From: Armadillidium nasatum
Lineage: Eukaryota; Arthropoda; Malacostraca; Isopoda; Armadillidiidae
DNA length: 64,000 nt
Direction of reading: 5' to 3'
Assembly (NCBI GenBank): GCA_009176605.1
Contig: SEYY01024197.1
Location: 24,892 to 88,891 of the forward strand
The notes under the pieces are model-generated. The model did not search any database and was not told the origin of the DNA. It saw only the letters and a program-made list of their open reading frames with translations. Positions 18,621 to 31,708 of this stretch are shown one piece after another. The position numbers and the translations under genes were made by a program. Within the stretch, counting starts at the first letter, position 1. Each line of letters starts with the position of its first letter.

Positions 18621-19937
18621 TACCACATTTCTACTTAGACCATCGGCAATTACATTGTCTTTTCCTGAAATGTACTCTATTTCAAAATCAAATTCCAATA
18701 AATCAGTTAATGTGCGTGCCAACCTAGAATCTACATTTTTCAAGGAATATAAATATTTTAGTGGTTGGTGATCAGTTTGCAAGACGAAGGGTATTCCTAA
18801 TAGGAAAGGCTTGAAAGTCTTTATCCCCCATCTTATGGCTGCTAATTCCCTCTCGATGGTGCTGTAATTTTTCTGTGCTTTTGAGAACGCCATGCTAGCT
18901 AAAGCTATTGTTCTTAACTTCTAATTTCCCATCCTCATCAACTTGGTATTGCATTAGCTCTGCTCCGGCACCCTCAAGAGAAGCATCTGTGGCAACTATC
19001 AATTTGTGTTCACTGTTATAATCTGGAAAATACAAAGTGTTGTTTTCTAAAGACAAAGATTTTAACTTTTGAAAAGCTTCTATTTGTTTACTATTCCAAT
19101 TAATTGCCGTTTTTCTTGGCTGTCCAATGATTTCGGTTAGTGGTTTTGCTATTTCAGCAGCATGTTTCATAAATTTCCTTTGCCATAATGTTAAACCAAG
19201 GAAGGTGTGCAAGTCACCAATTGTCTTTAAATATCTCAATTTCGTATTGTTTTATCTTGTCAAAATAGGTTTTGTTCTTTTGCAATCCTTTGTCATTCAC
19301 AACATGTCCTAAAAATTCTATTTCAGATGTGGCCCAAGTACATTTTGATAACTTTGCTTTTAACCCCCTTTTTTCCAATCTATCCAACACTATCAAGCAA
19401 TTCTACATGAGTTTCAAAGTTTTTAGAGCGTACCAAAATATCATCAAGATAGCAGTGTACTAAAGGCTGAGAAGACAACTTAGTTTTCAGGGACTTGTTT
19501 AAAGAAACATCTTTGCCTTCATTTTCTAAATTTTGTATTTCAGACGTTAAGAAATCTTCCAGAACTAGCTCCATTTCTCTCTGGAAACACGATGGGGCAG
19601 TCTTTAAACCAAAGCTCAATCTTTTAAACCTGAAGGATCCGACTCCTGGAACTGAAAAACTGGTTATATCTCTGGAGTTTTCTTCAATTTCGATCTGATA
19701 GTATGCACGACACAAATCTATTGAACTGAAAATTTTGGCTCCTTTTAAATTGTATATCGTATCCTGAAGGTTGGGAATAGGAAAAGTATCTCCCCTAATC
19801 CTTTTATTTACTGATCTATAATCTGCCGCCAATCTTAAGCTTGAATCACTTTTAAAAATAGGAACAAGGGGGCTATTCCACTCAGATTTAGATCTTTCTA
19901 TTATTCCACTAGCCAATAGTTTCTCAATTATCCTCAT
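18492..19937 (-). pseudogene. Gypsy-2 reverse transcriptase and RNase H
   Basis: Three frame segments make up the region. 19380-19937 holds RT fingers and palm with LRLAADYRSVNKR, LSFGLKTAPSCFQ and the catalytic YLDDILV. 19214-19396 and 18895-19239 carry the thumb and the RNase H start (VATDASLEGAG). 18492-18893 contains the RNase H end (QTDHQPLKYL, DNVIADGLSR). The frame changes near 19390, 19220 and 18895 break the enzyme. Confidence 0.85.
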
Positions 19938-20856
19938 GAATAGCAGTTGTAATAATTGGGTTAAAATGTCTTGGCTTGTGATATACCGGAGTAGCTCCCA
20001 GAAGGAGTTCTATTTTAAATTTGGTCAAGGATGCAGGTTGTTTTAAATCTTCATCATTTATTGTAAATACATTTGAATGTTTCCACAAAAGATTAAGAAG
20101 TTTCTGTTGTTGTTGCTCCTTCAAATGAGGACAAATTACTTTTTCTTTAAATTTTTCCAATGTCCATTTCTTAGGGATTTCTTGCACTTTTTCCCACTCG
20201 TCCTTAGCTAAATCCAAATCATCTGAGTCTCCACTATTAACAAACACCTTACACTCTTCCATGAAACTCTGAAAACATTCACTAGATGTTAAGAGTGTTT
20301 TCACTAATGCTACCTTTTCTCCTTTCTTCAATGAAGGTAGTTCTTGAGGATTTAGCACTTTTACTTTAAAAGTTCTATCATTTACGATGCCTGGTAAAAA
20401 AGAAAACTTTGCTTCATTTAACGGTTCACAAACAAGTTCCTCATATTCAACAAAGTCAATCGACGTATCAGGAATTTCAAGTTTCACTACTTTTTTTTCT
20501 TTGTCAAAATCTTCACCCAAGAGGCAATGCACTTCATGTAAGACTCTTCTACATGCATTCTTTCTGAAATAAATTTCCCAAAAGGTTTCTTCATACCCAC
20601 CATGGTGAATTAATTTATCTTTAGTCATATCCAAAATAATCTTATGCTTTGTGAAGAAACTTTCACCTAAAAATAAGGAATAACTTGGGTTATTGGGTAA
20701 TATCGTAAATTCGTCTGAAAAACATATATTAGCAATAGAAAATTCTAAAAATACTGTATTTTCTTCTATGTCAAACCTCCTTTCTGAGGCTAATTTAATA
20801 AAAAGATCGTTTCCCAAGTAGTTTTTCCTAGATCCACTATCTAAGTAAAGTTTCAC
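19924..20856 (-). pseudogene. Gypsy-2 protease and linker
   Basis: The frame begins in an aspartic-protease box (LYLDSGSRKNYLG, DSG replacing the common DTG) and continues through the linker that joins protease to RT in gypsy elements (QPASLTKFKIELL ... PVYHKPRHF). It overlaps the RT frame by a few codons in another phase. Confidence 0.7.
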
Positions 20857-21174
20857 ATGTTATGTCATAAAGAACTACAGGAAGTGATTTTAATTCTCCG
20901 CAGTTTAACATTTTAAGGGCAGATTCATTTTCACAAACAAAACTTTTTACCTCCAATTCTGGGAGTTCCTGGATTAAAAGAATTTTCTTTTATATCTGGT
21001 GGTGGTGGTTCATTTAGAATTACAGTTTTCAATAGGTTTTTCTATGTCTGCTTCAGTAGTAGGGATTTTTTCATCCATTTCGTCACATAATACATCATAT
21101 CTGTTTCTTACACCTAAGGTCACCCCACTGTTTACCTTAGGTGTTACTAGTTTTCCTGCAAGCTACTGTTGTCT

Positions 21175-22220
21175 TCACTGTTTTCCGGGAGTTTTTTCTT
21201 GGGCCTTAATTTTGGATTTGCAAACCAGCAAGACTTTGGCAATGTGTCCTTTCTTGTCACAAAATTGACAGACTGGAATATCCTCTTTTTCAACTCTCTC
21301 TCTTTTTAAAATATTTCTTTTTTCTTTACATTCTGAAATTAAGTGAGAACCTGACCCACATCCGTAACACAAACCTAGCTTCTTAAAACAGTTTTCTGAA
21401 GTATGGCCAGACTTTGTGCAATAGCTGCATTCTTTTTGTTGATCATTTTTCTTACTTACTATCTTACTGGTGTTAAACTTTACCTTGGGTCGTACAATAT
21501 TAACTACTTTCTTATCACTCTTTTCTTCCTCTACATAAGAATAAGTGGGACTACTTTCAGATACCGAAATTTCATTGCAACTCTTCCAAAGCAAGCACAA
21601 AATTTTGAATGGCACTGTAAGACATTTTCATGTTAAATATAGATTTCATTTCTAAATACTTACTTGCAACCAGTTTCTTAGTTTTCTCTGGTAGTGTATT
21701 CCTTAATTTCTCGTAGAGTTCATCGGAGGTCTCTGGATCGATATGAGGATAAGTCTTAGTAAACAAAAACCTAACTTTGGCCATATAATCGTGAATTTTT
21801 TCGCCCTCATACTTTACAGAAGCAAATGTTACCTGCTTGAAGATTTCCCAATTCTTTGGTTGTTTTATAATATGTTAGCAATTGATTTTTAATAATGTCA
21901 TAATTTGAAGTATGGCCTCCATTCATTTTATAGTAGGTTAAAAAACTTCCTTGAAGTTTCTTTTCAAGTGCCATCAACCAATATTGCCTATCTGAACCAT
22001 ATTTAGTGTTACAGAAATTTTCAAATATAGTAAAATATTCATCTAGAGACTGCAATCCAAACTCATCGAATATGCAAATTTCTGGGACGTGTTTTCCTGA
22101 AATAAATGACATATACGGTGTCGTCGTAACAGGGGGAATACTTTGATATATAGGAGTATTAAAATATGGAATTTGAGTTGTAGTAAGCGGGGTATGAAAT
22201 GGCAGTTGGGGAGGGTACAT
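21175..22220 (-). pseudogene. Gypsy-2 Gag, three frame pieces
   Basis: Segments 21807-22220, 21572-21784 and 21175-21615 together form a Gag: a capsid-like helical part (FDEFGLQSLDEYFTIFENF), then zinc knuckles CSYCTKSGHTSENC, CYGCGSGSHLISEC and CQFCDKKGHIAK. Two frame changes separate the pieces. Confidence 0.8.
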
Positions 22221-22251
22221 TTGCGTAACTGAAGGGGTTGTACTACAGATC

Positions 22252-22380
22252 AGGGTTGGTAAAAAACCTATTTTTTTTTTAAAAAGCCCAATGGGCCTGG
22301 GTTTTTCAGTTTTTTTTTACCTAAAACCCCAAACCCCTGGATTTTTTCATTTTTTTTCATTTTTCCTTTCTTTTTCATCA
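22252..22380 (+). repeat. Possible hAT-type transposon end
   Basis: CAGGGTTGGT followed by runs of T and A and by GGGTTTTT/AAAACCCC motifs is typical of one terminus of hAT-type repeats. The same ten bases occur inverted at 29348-29357. The partner terminus and an 8-base duplication were not found. Confidence 0.35.
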
Positions 22381-23389
22381 ATAACTGCAATTTCACAGCT
22401 ATTAATTCAATTGATTTTTTTAAAAATTTTGTTAATAATAACAATTAGTTACTTATAACAATATTTGTTAATGGCTTTATTTCTTGCAGATGTATGTGTG
22501 TATGGTTCATGTAGATCCGTGGCTCTTCACATCCTCATAGACCTTTTTATTTTTCATTCAATGTGCTTGCATATTATAACTTACCAATGAAAAACCATTA
22601 ACTAAAAGGTTGATTTTATTTTGGTTTTAATCCTTAAATAAATTTTCTTTATTTTTATTTTGTTCCTTAAAGTTTATTTAACTTAAATAATCTGGCATCC
22701 AACTTTGTAAAGACACTAGCAAAGAGTGAATAAAATTTGTACAACAATCTTGACTCATTTGTTGAAGCCTATGTTAACTTAAAATGTTAAGTCTCATTCA
22801 CTCATTGTTTAAATTTGTAAAATACTGAGATTAATTCCCATGTGAAAAGTTGTAATTAATTCTAAATACTAATTTTATTTGCTTCCTCAAAATTGCAATA
22901 ATTTACAAAGCAGGCTAAGCTTGATTCAATTCTATGAACAGTTTATCTTAATGTCATAAAAATATTGTTACATATTTCAGTTAATTATTTCAGAAAATTC
23001 TGAGTCAGATTTACTTTTATAAATAGTTTATATTGATTCCAGAAAAATATTATGTAGCTTGTAACTCAGTAAAGTTGCACTTATTTCAGAAAAATTCCAA
23101 ATAATAATGTGGTTTCCTTGTATTTCAAAAATACTAAGCTATAAAAGTTATCAAAATTTATACTGAGTCTTCATAAATATACTGTGTTTCAAGTATAAAT
23201 GAAACCAATGTGAAAAATAGTGTTGAAATTTTGTTTAATTTAAGGTAGTATCATTCAGTGATTCAAATACTGAGTTCCAAATGACTGTAAGCTGACTTAA
23301 TTAAGAAAATATACAAAGTTTTGATTACTGTGGAAAGGCTTAACAAAAAAGTTTATTTTAAAACAATACAAGTTTTATTAATTTCAGTA
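22381..23389. other. AT-rich stretch, nothing recognised
   Basis: Only scattered short frames occur; no motif or repeat of known family was seen. Confidence 0.5.
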
Positions 23390-23775
23390 AAAGTTTTAAT
23401 CAGTTACAAGTTTTATGGACAATTCAAGTTTCACAAAAATTAAGTTTTATTTTAAACAAAGTCCAATCTTATTTTGCAGTAGTCAAAATTTAATTTACTT
23501 TACAAAAAGTTTTAATCTATACCAAGTCCAAGTTTGTTTCAAGATCGCACAAATTTCATTTAATTTTCAAAAAGTTTCAATCTATGCCAATCCTTAAGTT
23601 TATTTCAAAGTAGCATAAATTTCATTTAATTTTTAAAAAGGTTTTAATCTATACCTAGTTTAAGTTCATTTCAAAAGAACATAAATTTTATTTTATTTAC
23701 AAAAGGTTTTAATCTATACCCAGTCTTAAGGTTATTTCAAAAGAACTTAAATTTTGTTTAATTTACACTTGTTAA
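23390..23775. repeat. Minisatellite, unit about 62 bases, about five copies
   Basis: Imperfect units built on AAAAGTTTTAATCTATACC, then AAGTTTATTTCAAA, then CATAAATTTCATTTAATTT. Copies differ by many substitutions. Confidence 0.75.
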
Positions 23776-23929
23776 CTGAGTATAAGCAATTCTAAATGTT
23801 AAATCTTATTCTATATAGTTTAAGTTTTATTCCAAACAGTACTAAGTTTTAATTTGAAAATTTCAACACAATTTTATCCAAGTGACAATATTTAAATTAA
23901 TAATTAAACTTTTCAAGTTTTAGCAAGAG

Positions 23930-24150
23930 TTATCAAAATATGGTTAGTATGGCTTGAAAGAGCTATCTGAATATGGCTAGCATGACTTGAAAGAGCTATC
24001 TGAATATGGCTAGTATGACTTGAAAGAGTTATCTGAATATGGCTAGTATGGCTTGAAAGCTATCTGAATATGACTTGTATGGCTTGAAAGAGCTATCTGA
24101 ATATGGTAAGTATGGCTCGAAAGAGCTATCTGAATATGACTAATCAGGCT
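23930..24150. repeat. Minisatellite, unit about 35 bases, about six copies
   Basis: Tandem units GAGCTATCTGAATATGGCTA followed by GTATGACTTGAAA, with a few substitutions and one shortened unit near 24050. Confidence 0.9.
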
Positions 24151-25090
24151 CAAAATAATCCCAAAATTGTCTGGTCTAGGCATAAATAAAATTACCCAAA
24201 GTTAGGTTTCTTGAATAAACAATTTCATAATATAAATTCTTTTTAAGATCCTTTAAATCGGATAAATAAACTTCTAATTATCCAAAATCAAAGCACATCC
24301 TTCAGAATATTTGAACAAATTTAAATAACTATTTTCACATAGATTGTAGTAAAAATGATAGATATCCATTTGTAATTACCTCACTGATACAGAACTTGTA
24401 AAAATATCACCTTTTCTTATAAATTACTATGACAGCATTGATATTGATCACTGGTATTATCTTAAATGTAAATGACTTATCAGCCAACTTTCAAAATGCA
24501 AATTAATTTATACTACTTGTCTCAATGCCTGTTCAAAAGCGAGTGAGTTATTTCAAAATTTTTTGAGTCTTAAAGCCAATCAGTGTTATGATATATAGTA
24601 GTTGTAAGAATTTTCTCTTACCCTGTCCCTTGTTTTGGCATCTAGCAGACTCTGATCAATGTTTTTCCAAATTTTCTCAGCCACAATTTTGATTTTTTCT
24701 TTGTTTTTCTGACTTTTGTTACAGAATTTTAATCTTTATGTTTCTTCTATCAATTTCAATGCTTCTACTTATTATTTTTCTTCACATTTTAATCAATTTG
24801 TATTTTTATTTTTAGCTGTTTTCTGCCTGCACCTATGTTCTTCTATTCTTAATTTTTCTGTTTTATTGTTTTTTATTCCTTTTTACATATTTCCTTTTTT
24901 GCCAATAATTTTCTTCAAAATTTCTCACCAGTATTCCTAAGGATAGATTGGCCTCTACCACACTGGCTAATTTAAGTTCCTGCCAGAACTGAAGATTTCA
25001 GTTACATTTTACATTAATATTACATTTTGAATTAATATTTACACTTGACTAGCAGGTGGGAAGCTTCATGTGGTTTCTCCTCCACTACTT
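24151..25090. other. AT-rich stretch, nothing recognised
   Basis: The 74-codon frame at 24716-24940 is a hydrophobic, T-rich translation without recognisable domain; I do not call it a gene. Confidence 0.5.
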
Positions 25091-25094
25091 GTCA

Positions 25095-25240
25095 ACACAC
25101 CCCTAATTTCAAACTGGGGCAGAGTAAATAAGGTTTTCAGTGTCTCAAAAATTCAGTTCCTCCATCTCTCTTCTCGACACAACCTTCTACTAAACTATGA
25201 CATCTTCAAAAACACAACTTAAGCCTTCCTCCATCCTTTA
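25095..25240 (+). mobile_element. Jockey-like LINE fragment (post-RT region)
   Basis: The sequence corresponds, with frame breaks, to the stretch ISNWGRENTV...TQFLHLSTR found in the related copies at 39.45 kb and 50.2 kb. Too short for more. Confidence 0.6.
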
Positions 25241-25636
25241 TTTTGTTTATTTCTTTTTTCGTTAGTACTAATATTCGGGTGGATACTGAAAAAAAGGATG
25301 GATAAGCTGGATAACCAGATATCCATCCCATTCCTACCAAAGACATTAATTGTTAGTTGTCTTTTAGGTAGCTTAGATGAAATGAAAGAATTTAATACAT
25401 TTTCAATTTCAGTAATTTCATATTTTTATTTTCAGCATAATTATCAGTTTTGTTTATTCATAATGTAACTTATATATAGCATTTTCTTGCAATCAAAATA
25501 TGTAATTCCAACAACATCTTTTTAAACATTTTAATATATATATGTAATAATTTAATTTTTCTGTAAGAAAATGCAAAATAATAAGAATTCTGTTGTGACC
25601 TTAGAATGCAATATAAAGCAAACATTGGAAATGGTA

Positions 25637-25787
<151 letters not shown>

Positions 25788-25799
25788 TGCAACATTCAT

Positions 25800-26170
25800 A
25801 TAGAGTAATTTCTGTAACATTTAGTCTCTTTGCTTTTTCTCCACTTTGTAGAATACAACATCTCTTCTTCTAGACCTCATCTCTTGTTCTTAACTGAAAC
25901 TGAGGTTTCTGAGTGCTCTGACATCAAACCTTACTCTGTTTCCTCCTACTGTCTCTAACCTCAATTTTCAGCCAAAGTCAGATGTTGCTCATATGTTCAC
26001 TAATTTGTGCACATAAGTCACTAATTTGGAGTTTTCTAAATTCTCTACTTTATGGTTTAAACTTTCTTGCAACTTGACAACTAAATTCATTTGTTCTGTG
26101 TATTTATCTCCTGACTCTACAGACTATAAAGTAAGATTGATTCATTAATCAAAGACTTTATTTCTAACAT
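25800..26170 (+). mobile_element. Jockey-like LINE fragment (endonuclease N-terminus)
   Basis: Translation in shifting frames gives HLLFLTETEVSECSDIKPYS and later FICSVYLSPDSTDY. Both are characteristic of the APE-type endonuclease of Jockey-like LINEs, the first containing the conserved ET pair. Stops and frame changes show it is dead. Confidence 0.6.
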
Positions 26171-26359
26171 TTTCCATCCCAAACTACCCATCTCTACAGT
26201 CCTCAAACTTAACATTTATCTGAAAACCCCATATCTTGGTGCACTTACCCCCATGCTCAACAAAGAAATCAACCTTCTTTTACAATAACTCCACAAATCA
26301 ACCCTCATTTCATTGGAATCATTTCTTTCTCCATCAAATCATTTTTTTTTTTTTTTTAC

Positions 26360-26832
<473 letters not shown>

Positions 26833-27129
26833 ATATATTTTTTTTCTTTGAAAAATAATTTAGTTTTTACATTTTATTTTTTACTGGATATCTTGTTTCG
26901 ATACTAAAAAAAAATAGCTGGGTAGGCTGAACAGCAGGATAATAACCAAATAGTACCCAGACATTCATAGTTCTCTTTACAAATGGGTTTAATGAACTAT
27001 TTTGTCTTTCTGCTTTTCAGTTTCAGTGGAATTAAAGGAAAAAAAATTGTATGAAGTATAATAATATTTTAAAAGCAGTTAACTGTTAAGTGTTGTAGAG
27101 AATAGGAGTAATAAAATTAGGATCATGAG

Positions 27130-27732
27130 GGACACTAGACATGTGACCTGCAGAAACAGGTTTAGCTGTCTTTCTGATGGGGAGGAATCTGAAGTGGCCA
27201 GTTGTGATGTTGGGTTTCCCAAGGGGAAGACAGAGGCATGACTGATTGGTGACTCTCAGATACGATATTTAGATAAGACTTTTAGAAATAAGGATAAAAG
27301 GAAACGAATGCGAGTATGTTATCCAGGTGCATGAGTGAATGATATTGTGGACAGAATAGATAGAGAGATTGCAGATACGAATGTGAATGCAAGAGTGATT
27401 GTACATGTTGGAACAAATGATATAGGTTATAGAAGGTCGGAGGAACTGATAGCAAGCTATAGGAATTTGATTGAAAGACTGAGAGTAAGTGGTAGGAAAT
27501 GCATAGTGTCAGGTATATTACCTTGGTTGGGAGCAGGGCTAGAATGGGAAAGTAGGGCCTTTGGTGTAAATGAAAGGGTTATGAATTTATGTCTTTCAAA
27601 GAATATAGGATTTTTGGATCACTGGGAAGAATTTCAAGACAGGAATCTGTTTGCAAGAGATGGAGTGCATCTTAGTCGAGAGGGTGTACAGCTTCTGAGT
27701 TGCAGGATGGAGAGATGTCTGCAGGGAAACTA
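27130..27732 (+). pseudogene. L2/CR1-like ORF1, SGNH esterase domain
   Basis: The translation shows LIGDSQIRYLDKTF (nucleophile block GDS), HVGTNDIGYR (GxND block) and FARDGVHLSREG (DxxH block), the three hallmarks of an SGNH/GDSL hydrolase, in the right order and spacing for a domain of about 180 residues. A TGA stands directly before LIGDS (about 27240), so the frame from 27335 is only its second part. ORF1 esterases in LINEs are thought to help with membrane or RNA association; the exact function is unknown. Confidence 0.8.
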
Positions 27733-27909
27733 GGTAAGGATAGGGGTGAAGGGCAAAATATTCGCACTGCTAGTTGTGGAGATGGTGATTTTAATACTGA
27801 CGGTGGGATTGATGGTGGTATGAATAAAACTGGATGTGCTTTACAATATGGGCCTATTAATATAAATGGAGACATTACTAGAAATCAAGATGGAAAGGAT
27901 ACATATAAG

Positions 27910-28629
27910 GACATGTTTAGTATAAAATGTTTTTACACAAATGCTCAGAGCCTTAGAAACAAAAAAGATGAGTTGACTAGTTACATTATAGAGGAGAATC
28001 TTGACATTATTTGCATTACAGAAGCATGGGTTAATGAGGCAATTTACGGAGATTCCCTACAGGAATATGAAATAGAAGGATACTCATTTTACCTATACCA
28101 ACGAAGAGGAAGGAATGGTGGAGGTGTAGCACTCTATGTTAAAAGCAATATCGAATCAGTGTTAATAGCTGACATTAAAACAAACCAGGATGTGGAATCC
28201 TCTGTGGATAGATATTCTTATGTATAATAAATCATACAGGATAGGAGCATTTTATAGAGCTCCTGATCAGAGTCCAAGTATTAGATGAAGAAATGGTGAA
28301 GGAAATTAAGGTAGCGTGTGAAAATAATGTAAAAGGGATAGTCATTATGGGTGATTTTAATTTTCCAGACATTGAGTGGAATACTTTGAGTAGTATAGTT
28401 AATGGAAGTTCAGTATTTGTAAATTGTATTCTATACAACTTTTTGAGTCAGATGGTTCAAGAACTGACAAGGCATGCAGCATTGTTAGATTTAATATTAA
28501 CAAATGATGAAAATATGGTGAATGATATTGAAGTTGGAGAGACTTTAGGAGCTAGTGATCATTATATTATTAGATTTAACTGGAATATGAGGTCTAGACC
28601 CAAATTGCAAGTCAATAGGGAAAAGATAA

Positions 28630-28634
<5 letters not shown>
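27910..28634 (+). pseudogene. L2/CR1-like ORF2, endonuclease domain
   Basis: Two frames: 27700-28227 gives FYTNAQSLRNKKDEL, CITEAWVNE and GGGVALYVKS; 28293-28634 gives IVIMGDFNFPDIEW and GASDHYIIRF. These are the N, E, D-x-N and SDH motifs of an APE-type endonuclease that nicks target DNA for reverse transcription. A frame change and stop near 28228 break it; RT does not follow. Confidence 0.85.
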
Positions 28635-28812
<178 letters not shown>

Positions 28813-29220
28813 GGATTAATGATTATGCATCAAAAGTGCTTAAATTTTCTTTCTTTTATAATTTATATAGAGGAATATTGTTTTCTTATAATGTTGTATA
28901 AAAATTTAAATGGTTGAAAACTAAAAGGAATTGTCTTTTCTGTTTTCTCTTTTGTCTATAACCTCAAATTGCATTAGATTAAAGCTCAATAATATTTTGT
29001 TGAAGATTTGATTGAATATATATTAGGAATTCTAAACTCTAACAGTTCTATATTGGATAAATTATATTAATGAAGATCAGATTCTTGTATTACCCTATAT
29101 GAAATCTTGAACCAAATATTAAGGAAGTTATATTTCTAATATATAAATTACTTTAAAGTTTTTTAACACAGTAAGAAGGAACTAATATATCTGTTGTATC
29201 ATTATGTATCAAAAAATATG

Positions 29221-29221
29221 A

Positions 29222-29270
<49 letters not shown>

Positions 29271-29357
29271 AAAAAATCAAATAAATCAAAAAAATCATTG
29301 ATTTTTTGATTTTTTTGATTTTTTTAAAAAAATCAAAAAAATCACCAACCCTGGGTA
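29221..29357. repeat. Poly-A, AAAATC repeats and inverted CAGGGTTGGT
   Basis: A run of about 47 A leads into AAAATC-type repeats that include a small palindrome, ending in ACCAACCCTG at 29348-29357. This is the complement of the possible hAT end at 22252. LINE sequence resumes directly after it. Confidence 0.7.
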
Positions 29358-29862
29358 TAATTAATCGCAATGTAGTTTACAAGAGCAAAGAGGTTATAAG
29401 CAAGCTATATAATAGCTATGTTAGGCCAGCATTAGAGTATTTTGCACAGGTTTGGGCTCCTCATTTAAGAAAAGACATAGATATGCTGGAGAGAGTACAA
29501 CATCGAGCAACAAGGATGATTTCTGGCTTTGAAAATAAGAGCTATGAAGAGAGATTGAAGGAGTTAGGAATGTTCTCGGTTGAAGAGGGGATATGATTCA
29601 AGTTTACAAAATATTTACATCTGACAGTGACAGTAATACAGAGATTGAAAAATACTTTATAGTGGCCCGTGGAAGAGTAACAAGAGGACATGATAAGAAA
29701 ATTAAAAAGATGCTATGCCATCTCAATCTAAGAAAATACTCTTTCAGTAATAGAGTTGTTAATTTTTGGAATGACTTGCCACAAGAGATTATTGACTGTG
29801 ATTCTCTTGTCAAATTTAAAAGGGGGCTGGATAGTTATATGGATGGTTTAGGTATTATATAA
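29358..29862 (+). pseudogene. L2/CR1-like ORF2 C-terminus
   Basis: Two overlapping frames read YNSYVRPALEYFAQVWAPH, MLERVQHRATRMI, then IQVYKIFTSD, TRGHDKKIKKM, LRKYSFSNRVVNFWNDLPQE and FKRGLDSYM. This is the standard C-terminal region of CR1/L2-clade LINEs. A frame change at about 29595 breaks it. Confidence 0.85.
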
Positions 29863-30160
29863 TATAACATGACTAAGCCAAATTGGTGGGTATATATGAA
29901 TTTTTAGATCAACAGATCAACCTATGACTAAGCCTAATGGCAGTTTTTTTGTCGTGGGTGATGGTTCATTGAATATTGCATGTATAATTGAGCTTAGATT
30001 TACTTTTATCTTTGCATGAATGAACTGATAACTGGGGATGGGATAGACCTAGTCGTTTGTGCATGTATTAGTATTGTTGTTGTTGTTATTAATTTGGACT
30101 GGGACAGTCTCGATAGGCCCTTGTGGCTTCTAATTGTCTCTATTTTCCCATGTTCCTATG
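29863..30160 (+). other. 3' untranslated region of the L2/CR1-like LINE
   Basis: Shares long stretches with 32640-32995 (GACTAAGCCAAATTGG, GACAGTCTCGATAGGCCCTT). Its end near 30160 is inferred from where the similarity stops. Confidence 0.6.
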
Positions 30161-30483
30161 TTCCTAACTATTTGTCCCCCTCCTTTTCAAGCCTAGGGTG
30201 TCATTTTTTTATACACAAATATTAATTTTTGTACTGGTTTAAATTATATCTATTAATATACTTAGGTCAGTAAAATTGAGTATCACTAAAATATAATTTT
30301 AGATTAAGTAAATTAATTAACTTACAGATAAAATTTTGTAAATAAAATTTTTATGGATTTCAAAATATATATTTAAATACCCACATGACTTAATATTTTT
30401 CAACATTGTTTTGTTTTTAATTTTTTGAAAAAAATAGGATCCTAAAAGTATACTTTATCTTAGTTTATATTTTCTAATTCAAG

Positions 30484-30549
30484 GATGATCAATGTGTAGA
30501 ACCTTCTAGTGGACCATCCAGCATAATATACTCAGGAGATAATGAAGAG
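30484..30549 (+). CDS. Ninein-like gene, exon A (partial gene)
   Basis: 22 codons (DDQCVEPSSGPSIIYSGDNE and one more E) bounded by a pyrimidine-rich acceptor ending CAAG and by a GTAAGG donor, phase 0 at both ends. It is separated from the next exon by an 85-base intron. The sequence is an acidic, Ser-rich linker without motif, so the call depends on the in-phase link to exon B. Upstream exons were not found in the window. Confidence 0.55.
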
Positions 30550-30634
30550 GTAAGGAGTTTCTTATATTGTTCAAAAGATTAATAAGCAGAGTTTCATTTT
30601 TTTTTAATACAACTTCAAGGTTGAAATATTTCAG

Positions 30635-30748
30635 GAATATTTACGGGCTACCTTCGCACGATTAGGTGTTGGTCTTGATGGGTTTTTATCACTTGAGGAA
30701 TTAACCAAAGTTTGTCATGCAATTGGAATGGACAAATTAACTTCTGAG
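30635..30748 (+). CDS. Ninein-like gene, exon B: degenerate EF-hand
   Basis: 38 codons between TTTCAG and GTAAGC, both phase 0. EYLRATFARLGVGLDGFLSL followed by EELTKVCHAIG has the helix-loop-helix spacing of an EF-hand, but loop positions 1 and 3 are Gly, so it probably does not bind calcium. LGVG-DGFLS...EL..VC..IG is close to the corresponding EF-hand of ninein-like proteins, large coiled-coil proteins that anchor microtubules at the centrosome (Bsg25D in flies). The assignment rests on two exons; another EF-hand protein is possible. Confidence 0.7.
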
Positions 30749-30754
30749 GTAAGC

Positions 30755-31195
<441 letters not shown>

Positions 31196-31488
31196 TTACT
31201 TCTGCTGATGAGGATTCGAACTCCGGCCTCTGAGATGGTAAGACAATCGTGCTAACCACTACAGCACTGATGGTACAAAATTGGATCAGTCGGAACTTCT
31301 CCTGATGTATCGCATAGGTAAACAGCTCCTAAGGAATCCTCTGACCACACTTGGGTGTAGGGTTAGGAAGCCAGAGTTCTATCCTCGTATACCGCAGGTT
31401 TATATGTTATTCAGTAATTGCCACAATAATAATAATAATAATAATATGATAAACCGTAGAATTTAATTTGTATACTTTTTACATCTTC
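31196..31488 (-). mobile_element. tRNA-related SINE-like repeat, copy 2
   Basis: Same layout as copy 1, in tandem, period about 310 bases, with a shorter (AAT)n block and several substitutions, including a B box reading GGAGTTCGAATCC. tRNA-like part 31203-31274. Confidence 0.75.
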
Positions 31489-31499
31489 TGATGTAAATC

Positions 31500-31690
31500 T
31501 CTGATCTCTTGCTTCCTAACCCTACACCCAAGTGTGGTCGGAGGATTCCTTAGGAGCTGTTTACCTAGGCGATGCGTCAGGAGCAATTCCGACTGATTCC
31601 TTTTTGTACCATCAGTGGTGTAGTGGTTAGAACGATTGTCTTACCATCTCAGAGGCCGGGGTTCGAATCCTCATCAGCACAAGTAAAAAG
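31500..31690 (+). mobile_element. tRNA-related SINE-like repeat, copy 3 (inverted)
   Basis: The body (from CCTAACCCTACACCC) and the tRNA-like part (31608-31680, GGGGTTCGAATCCTC) lie on the + strand, facing copies 1 and 2. The (AAT)n block is absent. Confidence 0.75.
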
Positions 31691-31708
31691 TATATATCTT
31701 CCTCTGTA

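Larger units (their letters stand above)
18168..22220 (-). mobile_element. Gypsy-2: decayed Ty3/gypsy element without integrase
   Basis: Minus-strand remnants run in the order gag, protease, reverse transcriptase, RNase H, OTU-like domain, then directly the polypurine tract. Frames are broken at several places. No integrase HHCC finger or DDE signature is found between the OTU-like part and the tract, so either the copy has an internal deletion or it belongs to a non-autonomous family. The 5' LTR and primer site are not recognised. Gag and Pol are related to, but clearly diverged from, gypsy-1. Confidence 0.8.

Noticed and set aside
23390-24150. CRISPR-like array
   Set aside because: Units are contiguous and diverged without unique spacers, the context is eukaryotic, and no cas-like genes are present.
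31608-31680. Functional tRNA gene
   Set aside because: A and B boxes are good, but the acceptor stem does not pair, the sequence continues into repeat body, and three similar copies show it to be part of a dispersed repeat.
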